Of a stretch of DNA of 5,893 bases, positions 1 to 4,792 are shown piece after piece. Source of the stretch: JBAXGE01 sp044344145. Its GTDB lineage: Bacteria; Planctomycetota; Phycisphaerae; WQYP01. The notes under the pieces are model-generated. The model was given only the letters and a program-made list of their open reading frames with translations, was not told the origin of the DNA and did not search any database. A program made the position numbers and the translations under genes. Where the stretch lies: positions 1 to 5,893 of the forward strand of contig JBIJDM010000190.1 of assembly GCA_044344145.1 (NCBI GenBank). Direction: 5' to 3'. Position 1 is the first letter of the stretch. Each line of letters opens with the position of its first letter.

Positions 1-2
1 TC

Positions 3-98
3 TGTCTCGTCGCCTGTATGCGCAAACTCCTGATCATCCTCAACGCCCTACTCCGGAAAGGAGAAACATGGCAACCGCTCAACCTAAAAAACGCTTGA
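3..98 (+). CDS. IS110-family transposase, C-terminal end only (runs off the left edge)
   Basis: Reading from base 3 gives 31 codons ending in TGA at 96-98. The peptide begins CLVACMRKLLIILNALLR and continues with KGETW. This matches the C-terminal signature I know from IS110/IS1111-family transposases (roughly 'KVALVAxMRKLLxILNAMLRxGxxW'), which follows the serine-containing transposase_20 domain. These enzymes move IS elements without classical terminal inverted repeats, and some are guided by a bridge RNA encoded in a non-coding end of the element. Only the extreme C-terminus is visible, so it cannot be told whether the gene is intact, and the catalytic DEDD and serine parts lie outside the window. 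The right end of the element should fall within roughly 99-197, before the next gene, but I cannot place the boundary. The family call rests on a short but distinctive motif. Confidence 0.8.
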   Translation, partial: CLVACMRKLLIILNALLRKGETWQPLNLKNA

Positions 99-131
99 CT
101 TCAAACACAGCCGCTCGTCACTCGTAACTTA

Positions 132-160
132 TTGCCCCTCCGCCCCCCGCGCCGTATCAT
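132..160 (+). promoter_or_regulatory. Candidate promoter for the UroD-like gene
   Basis: TTGCCC (132-137, 4 of 6 to the -35 consensus) is followed by a 17-base spacer and TATCAT (155-160, 5 of 6 to the -10 consensus). This would start transcription near 167 and leave a leader of about 30 bases before the ATG at 198. A second -35-like box, TTGACT at 95-100, overlaps the transposase stop codon but has no good -10 at the right distance. Confidence 0.4.
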
Positions 161-197
161 CGTCCCCGCACCGTTCACGATTACTTGCGGAGCTCCC

Positions 198-1469
198 ATG
201 ACCACCACCGAACCCTGGATCATCACCCCCTCCGACCGCGCGGTCCTGCGCACCCTCGCCACCCGGCTCATGGAAATCGCCCATCATCCCGATAACCTCG
301 CGCGCCGCCAGCGCTGGCTCGATCACAACTCCCTGCGCGGTGCCGGCCCCATGATCCTCTGCGAATCCTGCGGCCTCTACCAAACCAATGAACTCACCTT
401 CACCGCCGAACTCCGCTGCACCGAGCCCTGGGCCCGTCAGGTCGAAAACACCCTCCGCGCCCGCCTCTGGGATGCCGAGGTCCTCGGCGACGATTCCGTC
501 GTGGACCCTTTCTTCAATATCAAATGGCAGGTCCAAACCAGTGACTTCGGCGTGGCCATCGAACACACCACCGGCACCGTCGGCGAACATATGGGCAGCT
601 ATCACTGGGTTGCCCCGCTGAAAAATCTGCAGGAAGATTTCGCCCTCCTCAAACCGCGCACCTTCAGCGTGGACCGCCCCGCCACCCTGGCCTGGCAGGC
701 CCATCTCGCCGATGTCTTCGGCCCCACCATCCCCGTGCGCATCCGCGGCGGCTTCTGGTGGACCGCCGGCCTCAGCGCCACGCTGGCCAAACTCGTCGGC
801 CTGGAAGAACTCATGCTCTACATGTACGACGACCCCGCCGGCCTGCACCGCCTCATGGCCTTCCTGCGCGATGACCAACTCGCCTTCGCCCGCTGGCTCG
901 AAAGCGAAAACCTCCTCACCCTCAACAACGAAGGCGACTGGATCGGCTCGGGCTCCCGCGGCCACACCACCGAACTGCCCCAACCCGACCACATCCCCGG
1001 CAGTCCCGTGCGCCTGCGCGACCTGTGGGTCCTCAGCGAGTCCCAGGAAACCGTCGGCATCGGCCCCGACCTCTTCGCCGAATTCATCTTCCCCTACCAG
1101 CGCGCGGTCATTCAGGAATTCGGCCTCTGCTACTACGGCTGCTGCGAACCCCTGCACACCCGCTGGTCCATCCTGCAGCAACTCCCCAACCTGCGCAAAG
1201 TCTCCATCTCCCCCTGGTGCGACCAAGCCGCCATGGCCGCCCACCTCGGCCACAAATACATCTACTCGCGCAAACCCAACCCCACCCAGATCAGCACCGA
1301 CACCTTCGACGAATCCGCCATCCGCGCCGACCTGCGCCAAACCCTGCGCACCGCCCGCAATTGCCACCTCGAAATCATCATGAAAGACGTCCACACCGTC
1401 GCCCACCAACCCCAACGCCTGGCCCGCTGGGTCCAACTCGCCCGCGAAACCATCGCCGAATGCACCTGA
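198..1469 (+). CDS. Uroporphyrinogen-decarboxylase-like (UroD/MtaA superfamily) protein
   Basis: This 423-residue cytoplasmic protein has no signal peptide. I chose the ATG at 198 because GGAG (189-192) sits five bases upstream; the upstream in-frame TTG at 132 lacks a ribosome binding site and lies in a likely promoter. The N-terminus (residues 12-55, with LRTLATRLMEIA, RRQRWLDHNSLR and PMILCE) and the later segments YGCCEPLH (313-320), LPNLRKVSISPWCD (329-342) and YIYSRKPNPT (354-363) are typical of a family of UroD-like proteins found in planctomycetes and similar bacteria. Superfamily members include HemE and the zinc-dependent corrinoid methyltransferases MtaA/MtbA. The HemE substrate-site motif RxxGRY is not seen, so a role in haem synthesis is unlikely. 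Cys315, Cys316, His320 and Cys341 are candidate metal ligands by analogy with the His-x-Cys...Cys site of MtaA. The substrate is unknown; methyl transfer or demethylation is inference. The gene stands alone, about 100 bases after a transposase end. Confidence 0.85.
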   Translation: MTTTEPWIITPSDRAVLRTLATRLMEIAHHPDNLARRQRWLDHNSLRGAGPMILCESCGLYQTNELTFTAELRCTEPWARQVENTLRARLWDAEVLGDDSVVDPFFNIKWQVQTSDFGVAIEHTTGTVGEHMGSYHWVAPLKNLQEDFALLKPRTFSVDRPATLAWQAHLADVFGPTIPVRIRGGFWWTAGLSATLAKLVGLEELMLYMYDDPAGLHRLMAFLRDDQLAFARWLESENLLTLNNEGDWIGSGSRGHTTELPQPDHIPGSPVRLRDLWVLSESQETVGIGPDLFAEFIFPYQRAVIQEFGLCYYGCCEPLHTRWSILQQLPNLRKVSISPWCDQAAMAAHLGHKYIYSRKPNPTQISTDTFDESAIRADLRQTLRTARNCHLEIIMKDVHTVAHQPQRLARWVQLARETIAECT

Positions 1470-1481
1470 CCCCGCGCGTAA

Positions 1482-1501
1482 CATGGGCATCCCTGCCCAT
1501 G
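1482..1501. repeat. Perfect 8-bp hairpin just after the UroD-like gene
   Basis: Arms CATGGGCA (1482-1489) and TGCCCATG (1494-1501) flank the loop TCCC. It starts 12 bases after the stop codon. No T-run follows on either strand, so it is not a standard intrinsic terminator; it may stabilise the mRNA 3' end or be an interspersed palindromic repeat. Confidence 0.6.
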
Positions 1502-1548
1502 ATTCTCCCCCCGTCCCCCCGTCTTTAATGCGCAGCATTTCTTGGAGT

Positions 1549-1578
1549 GCGGTAATGCCGGTACCCCGGCTTTACCGC
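1549..1578. repeat. Long imperfect hairpin (12 of 13 pairs)
   Basis: Arms GCGGTAATGCCGG (1549-1561) and CCGGCTTTACCGC (1566-1578) pair except for one T-T mismatch, with loop TACC. TTTAT follows on the plus strand, a poor U-tract, so weak termination of the upstream gene is possible. The shape and GC-rich tips fit an interspersed palindromic repeat. Confidence 0.6.
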
Positions 1579-1638
1579 TTTATCAGTCAAACAGACGAAA
1601 AATCCCACCAACCACCCCCATCCCCTCACGCACGTAGT

Positions 1639-1654
1639 ACCGGCTTCAGCCGGT
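1639..1654. repeat. Short GC-rich hairpin, 6 bp with TTCA loop
   Basis: Arms ACCGGC (1639-1644) and GCCGGT (1649-1654) enclose TTCA. No T-run follows. This is the third, unrelated palindrome in the same 313-base spacer. I recall similar 'accggcttcagccggt' palindromes from other environmental bacterial genomes but cannot verify this here. Confidence 0.5.
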
Positions 1655-1671
1655 TCCCCCGTCCCCCCGGC

Positions 1672-1714
1672 ATTCTAATTCGTAATTGTCAATTCGTAAT
1701 TCGTAATTGAATTC
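1672..1714. repeat. AT-rich TAATTCG short tandem tract
   Basis: Degenerate copies of a 6-8 base unit follow one another: TAATTCG (1676-1682), TAATTGTC (1683-1690), AATTCG (1691-1696), TAATTCG (1697-1703) and TAATTGA (1704-1710). It is an abrupt AT-rich island in very C-rich DNA. Its right end overlaps the -35 box of the next gene, and the AT-rich run lies where an UP element would be. Confidence 0.75.
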
Positions 1715-1734
1715 CCCCATCCCACCCATATAAT
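1707..1734 (+). promoter_or_regulatory. Promoter of the Sel1-repeat gene
   Basis: TATAAT (1729-1734), a perfect -10 consensus, stands 16 bases after TTGAAT (1707-1712), which keeps the TTGA core of the -35 box. The predicted start is near 1741, giving a leader of about 42 bases to the ATG at 1783. The -35 box is formed by the end of the TAATTCG tract. Confidence 0.65.
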
Positions 1735-1782
1735 TCCAGCAAAGCAGGACAAACGTATCCAGATTCTCCGGAGGGCATTTTT

Positions 1783-3540
1783 ATGGGCATTTTCACTCCC
1801 CGTTCCCGCGCGACCCCCGTCACGTTGGCCGCACCCATATTCTGCGCCCTGCTCCTCACCACCACCCTCCCCACCCCCGCCGATAATCCCCCACCCGTCA
1901 CCTCTCAGCCCGCCGGCACCCAAACCCTCGTCACCGCAGCCGATCAATGTCTCGCCGGCAAAGACCCCGCCACCGCCGCCACGCTCTACCTCAAAGCCGC
2001 CCAGGCCGGCAATGCCGAAGCCATGCTCAAACTGGCCGATCTCTACGACGCCGAAACCGTCAAACCCGACGCCCCTAACGCCGCCTGGAAATGGTACAAG
2101 CAGGCCGCCAATGCCGGTAATCTTGCCGCCATGTACGCCGTGGGCCGCGGCTACCTGCAAAGCTATGATGCCCCGTCCGCCCTGCAATGGTATCAAAAAG
2201 CCGCCGATGCCGGCTATGCCCCCGCCATGACCGAAGTCGCCGATATCCTCATCGCTGGCTTCGTCAAACAAGATGTGCCCGCCGGCCTGCTCTGGCTGGA
2301 TAAAGCCATCGCCGCAGGCGATGCCCGCGCCCTGTTCCGCAAGGGCGAACTCTACACCTCCGGCACCCATGTCCCCGCCGATAAAGCCCAGGCCCTGCAG
2401 TGGTATCTCAAATCCGCCCAGGCTGGCTACGTTCTGGCCATGAATAAACTCGCCGATATGTATACCTACGGCAGCGGTGCAGAAATAAATCTGCCCACCG
2501 CCGCCCAGTGGCGCCGCGCGGCCGCCCTCGCCGGGGATACCAACGCCATCATCGCGCTGGGCCCCATCTATGCCACCGGCACCGGCGTCACCGCCGACCT
2601 CAAAGAGGCCGTCGTCTGGTATCAAAAAGCCGCCCAGGCCAAAGACCACGACAGCATGATCAAACTCGCGGAGTACTATGCCCAAGGTCTCGGCGGTCTG
2701 CCCAAAAGTGCTACTGACGCCGTGACGTGGTACCGTCAGGCCGACGCCGTGGCTCCGCAAAGCATGGCGGATTTTGCCGTCACACTCGACCCCGATGCCA
2801 AACCCGAAGACAAAACCGCCCTCTGGTTTCAAAAGGTCGCCGAATTCAATAATGCCGACGCCATGGTCACCCTCGGTAACATGTACGCCCAGGGCAACCC
2901 TGTCACCAAAAATCTCGCCACGGCTCTGCAATGGTATGAAAAAGCCGCCGCCACCGGCCACACCGAAGCCCGCTACAAATTGGGTATTCTATATATTCGC
3001 GGTATCGGTGTTAAAAAAGACCTTGTTACCGCACAACGCCTCCTCCAACAGGCCCACGAGGCAGGTTACCTTCCCGCCACCTATCAAATCGGTCTGAACT
3101 ATATCAACGGCACCGGCGTGGAAAAAGACGAAGCCGAAGCGGCCGTCTACATCACCAAAGCCGCCACTGCCGATTATCCCGAGGCCGGCTGGGCACTCGG
3201 TAATCTTTATCTCAACGGCTGGGGTGTCACCAAAGACCCCGCTCAGGCCGTCAAGTGGTATCGTAAAGCGGCCAAGCTGGGCAACGTGAAAGCCATGACC
3301 TCTATGGGCGAGATGTACAACCACGGTACCGGCGTGCCCCAGGATGATATCGAGGCCGCGAAGTGGTATCAGAAAGCCGCCGAGTTGGGCAACCCGATCG
3401 CCCAATACAATCTGGGACTTTATCATTACAATGTCGCCAAAGACCCCGCCGAAGCCGTCAAATGGTTCAAAAAATCCGCCGAGGCCGGCAATACTGATGC
3501 CCAAGCCACACTCAAAAAACTGAACGTCCCGTTCCCCTGA
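1783..3540 (+). CDS. Exported Sel1-like repeat protein (about 14 repeats)
   Basis: This 585-residue protein starts at the ATG at 1783, seven bases after a strong GGAGGG (1770-1775). Residues 1-33 form a Sec-type signal peptide (basic start, hydrophobic stretch about 13-29, likely cut after Thr-Pro-Ala33), so it should act in the periplasm or at the cell surface. From about residue 66 to the end it is a solenoid of Sel1-like repeats of roughly 36 residues, each with the pattern A-x-x-x-L-G-x-x-Y...G-x-G-V-x-x-D...A-x-x-W-Y-x-K-A-A-x-x-G. I count 14, beginning near residues 77, 113, 145, 180, 216, 251, 287, 325, 357, 393, 429, 465, 501 and 537. The eighth (about 325-356) is degenerate and lacks the G-x-G-V turn. 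Sel1 solenoids are protein-binding scaffolds; no enzymatic domain is present and the partner is unknown. It ends in a short cap, TLKKLNVPFP. Transcription is probably monocistronic. Confidence 0.92.
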   Translation: MGIFTPRSRATPVTLAAPIFCALLLTTTLPTPADNPPPVTSQPAGTQTLVTAADQCLAGKDPATAATLYLKAAQAGNAEAMLKLADLYDAETVKPDAPNAAWKWYKQAANAGNLAAMYAVGRGYLQSYDAPSALQWYQKAADAGYAPAMTEVADILIAGFVKQDVPAGLLWLDKAIAAGDARALFRKGELYTSGTHVPADKAQALQWYLKSAQAGYVLAMNKLADMYTYGSGAEINLPTAAQWRRAAALAGDTNAIIALGPIYATGTGVTADLKEAVVWYQKAAQAKDHDSMIKLAEYYAQGLGGLPKSATDAVTWYRQADAVAPQSMADFAVTLDPDAKPEDKTALWFQKVAEFNNADAMVTLGNMYAQGNPVTKNLATALQWYEKAAATGHTEARYKLGILYIRGIGVKKDLVTAQRLLQQAHEAGYLPATYQIGLNYINGTGVEKDEAEAAVYITKAATADYPEAGWALGNLYLNGWGVTKDPAQAVKWYRKAAKLGNVKAMTSMGEMYNHGTGVPQDDIEAAKWYQKAAELGNPIAQYNLGLYHYNVAKDPAEAVKWFKKSAEAGNTDAQATLKKLNVPFP

Positions 3541-3561
3541 ACCATCCCCCGCGCATCTTTC

Positions 3562-3585
3562 GTTGCGCCATCGCGCCGTTGCGTG
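3562..3585. repeat. 8-base tandem repeat, three copies
   Basis: GTTGCGCC (3562-3569), ATCGCGCC (3570-3577) and GTTGCGTG (3578-3585) are three diverged copies of an 8-base unit, 21 bases after the Sel1 gene stop. Its significance is unknown. Confidence 0.5.
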
Positions 3586-3605
3586 AGTCTCCCCCCGTCC
3601 CCACC

Positions 3606-3636
3606 AAAAAAAACCGGCGACCCACCCGGGCCGCCG
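3606..3636 (-). terminator. Strong intrinsic terminator of the minus-strand gene
   Basis: Read on the minus strand, CGGCG-G-CCC pairs with GGG-T-CGCCG (3636 down to 3615), giving nine pairs including one G-T wobble around a GGGT tetraloop. One G and then eight T residues (3613-3606) follow. It lies about 35 bases after the stop of the minus-strand gene at 3671-4462. On the plus strand no T-run follows the hairpin, so it should not terminate the convergent Sel1 gene. Confidence 0.85.
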
Positions 3637-3670
3637 ATTCATCTCCATCAGATTTAATCCTCACCCCATC

Positions 3671-4462
3671 TTACGGCGGGGTCTGTTCTTCGCGCCACCA
3701 CTTCGGCCGCCGCGTCGAATCATTCAGCGACTTCTCCCCGCGCCACTTCGGCTTGGGTGTATTCGACTTGTCCACCGGCGCGTTCTTGTTGTCAAAAATC
3801 GTCTTGTCATTGGGATTATTCGTATTCGACTGCTGGTTGGTCGCATTGGCCTGCGCCGCCGTGCCCGCCTTGGGCTTGTCCGTCTTGGGCGCCTCGGTCC
3901 CCGGCTTGGTCCCGCGGATTTCCTTGATCGCATCGGCCAATTCCGGATTCAGCGCCAACGCTTTGTTGAAATCATAATTCGCCCGTTCCTTCACACCCAC
4001 CTGCCAGGAAAATTTGCCCACCTCGAACCATTCCGTGCCATCTTCCGGATTCAGAATCAAACGTTCCTTGATCACCGACGCCGATGCCGGCGTCAGGTCC
4101 TTCCACGCATACTCCACTTCCTTGCCGCCCGACTTGGGCCGCAGCACCAGCACATCATCATTGAATTTCATCAGATCGCCAAACGCCCCATCCGCCGCGC
4201 CGTTCTTCAGATACACGCCCACCATCACAATCGGGTCCATGACATAAAACCCGTCCACCTTCGTGCGCACCTTCTTGCTCGGGCGCGTCGCCGGCTGACT
4301 CGTCGGCTGCGTGGCGGGCGCTTCCACATTCGCCACCTCGGGCGGCTTCTCCGCCGGCGGCTTGGGCTTGCTGCCCAGCGACGGCAACCCCAGCGCACTG
4401 GCCATCGTGACCACCACGCCGAACCCCACCACCGCACTCGCCAACGCCAAAATCTTCTTCAT
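3671..4462 (-). CDS. Exported protein of unknown function with Pro-rich linker and TPR-like segment
   Basis: I do not recognise a named family. I chose the ATG at 4462 (263 residues, beginning MKKILALASA) because GGAG (minus strand, 4473-4470) lies seven bases upstream and the protein then begins with a clean signal peptide (KK, hydrophobic 4-20, likely cut after Ala-Ser-Ala23). Residues about 30-68 are a disordered Pro/Lys/Thr/Gln linker containing TQPTSQPATRPS. Residues about 69-135 form the ordered core (GFYVMDPIVMVGVYLKNG, then a Trp-containing segment). Residues about 135-184 (NPEDGTEWFEVGKFSWQVG, then ANYDFNKALALNPELADA) resemble a TPR-like helical hairpin. The tail, about 185-263, is low complexity, rich in Asn, Gln, Lys and Pro, and ends in a basic aromatic patch (KPKWRGEKS, RRPKWWREE). 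It has its own promoter and terminator. A role as an envelope adaptor is only a guess. Confidence 0.85.
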   Translation of the reverse strand: MKKILALASAVVGFGVVVTMASALGLPSLGSKPKPPAEKPPEVANVEAPATQPTSQPATRPSKKVRTKVDGFYVMDPIVMVGVYLKNGAADGAFGDLMKFNDDVLVLRPKSGGKEVEYAWKDLTPASASVIKERLILNPEDGTEWFEVGKFSWQVGVKERANYDFNKALALNPELADAIKEIRGTKPGTEAPKTDKPKAGTAAQANATNQQSNTNNPNDKTIFDNKNAPVDKSNTPKPKWRGEKSLNDSTRRPKWWREEQTPP

Positions 4463-4514
4463 AACCAAACTCCGCAATAGACCTGTGCGCGTACTTCCCG
4501 CGCCTGCTACCACC

Positions 4515-4543
4515 AGTATAACGCCCCCACCCCCGCTTTGTTA
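4515..4543 (-). promoter_or_regulatory. Promoter of the minus-strand exported-protein gene
   Basis: On the minus strand TAACAA (4543-4538, 4 of 6 to -35) is separated by 17 bases from TATACT (4520-4515, 5 of 6 to -10). The predicted start lies near 4508, about 45 bases before the ATG at 4462. The spacer is unusually G-rich on this strand. Confidence 0.5.
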
Positions 4544-4559
4544 CACCCACCCCCGCCCC
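4524..4559 (-). other. G-run cluster overlapping the promoter (possible G-quadruplex)
   Basis: The minus strand carries five G-runs: 4559-4556 (4), 4554-4550 (5), 4548-4546 (3), 4534-4530 (5) and 4528-4524 (5). The connecting loops are 1, 1, 11 and 1 bases. The 11-base loop contains the -35 box and the last two runs fill the promoter spacer. Whether it folds is unknown; the long loop makes it a non-canonical candidate. Confidence 0.4.
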
Positions 4560-4665
4560 ACATTCGCATATATCAATATGTCCCGGTGGTGCCGACGCTC
4601 CGTCAGCACTCGGCCCATCGGCCAATTCCCCCCGTCCGCAGCCCCAACGGGGCACCCCCATACCA

Positions 4666-4686
4666 GCCTAGGGCAACGTCCTAGGC
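4666..4686. repeat. Longest hairpin of the multi-hairpin element
   Basis: The nine-base arms 4666-4674 and 4678-4686 enclose AAC. All pairs are Watson-Crick except position 4673 with 4679, a G-T wobble in plus-strand RNA but a C-A mismatch in minus-strand RNA. If the structure matters as RNA, the plus-strand transcript folds better. Each arm contains CCTAGG, itself a palindrome. Confidence 0.6.
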
Positions 4687-4773
4687 CCCTCGCCACCACC
4701 CCCAATCCCAGCCCCCAAGGGGCGCCTCATACCGCCAACCTCTTGACCGCACGCCAACCCATTCCACTCCCCG

Positions 4774-4788
4774 CGTCCCGTAGGGACG
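4774..4788. repeat. Hairpin immediately after the nuclease-like gene
   Basis: CGTCCC (4774-4779) and GGGACG (4783-4788) form a perfect six-pair stem with loop GTA. On the minus strand it begins four bases after the TAA at 4795-4793. No T-run follows, so it is not a standard terminator; it may protect the mRNA 3' end or be the boundary of the repeat element. Confidence 0.55.
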
Positions 4789-4792
4789 GTCA

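Larger units (their letters stand above)
4567..4788. repeat. Multi-hairpin intergenic element (seven short hairpins)
   Basis: This non-coding stretch between two minus-strand genes holds a row of short inverted repeats with loops of 3-4 bases. They are CATAT/ATATG (4567-4580), GACG/CGTC (4594-4604), GGCC/GGCC (4612-4623), GCCCC/GGGGC around AAC (4641-4653), GCCTAGGGC/GTCCTAGGC around AAC (4666-4686), GCCCC/GGGGC around CAA (4711-4723) and CGTCCC/GGGACG around GTA (4774-4788). The spacers are very C-rich on the plus strand. I recall similar CCTAGGGCAACGCCCTAGG and CGTCCCTACGGGACG palindromes between genes of planctomycetes and other environmental bacteria, where they give rise to spurious predicted proteins, but I cannot check copy number here. 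It could be an interspersed repeat of the REP/MITE kind or a structured RNA trailing the nuclease-like gene. Confidence 0.6.

Noticed and set aside
95..130. Outward-facing promoter with -35 TTGACT (95-100) and -10 TAACTT (125-130)
   Set aside because: The spacing of 24 bases is too long for a standard promoter, and a better-spaced pair exists at 132-160.
712..1383. A 223-residue plus-strand reading frame inside the UroD-like gene
   Set aside because: The Ser/Pro/Ala/Thr-rich peptide is typical of a +1 shadow of GC-rich coding sequence.
129..1538. A 469-residue open reading frame on the minus strand covering the whole UroD-like gene
   Set aside because: It is the antisense shadow of a gene with G/C-ending codons. 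The peptide is an improbable Gly/Ala/Glu/Asp/Val mixture with no recognisable domain, while the plus strand gives a clear family match.
1483..1710. A 75-residue plus-strand reading frame in the spacer
   Set aside because: It translates three hairpins and the tandem tract; the ATG lies inside a palindrome and no ribosome binding site precedes it.
1675..2961. A 428-residue minus-strand open reading frame opposite the Sel1-repeat gene
   Set aside because: The Gly/Ile/Phe-rich periodic peptide simply mirrors the Sel1 repeats of the sense strand, and it ends in the TAATTCG tract.
2989..3648. A 219-residue minus-strand reading frame across the end of the Sel1 gene
   Set aside because: It shadows the repeats and reads through the terminator region; no ribosome binding site or known domain was seen.
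4158..4661. A 167-residue minus-strand reading frame overlapping the exported-protein gene
   Set aside because: It is out of frame with the gene that has a signal peptide and ribosome binding site, and its N-terminus translates the hairpin element.
4567..4788. CRISPR array
   Set aside because: The palindromes differ from each other in sequence and spacing; there is no constant direct repeat with regular spacers.
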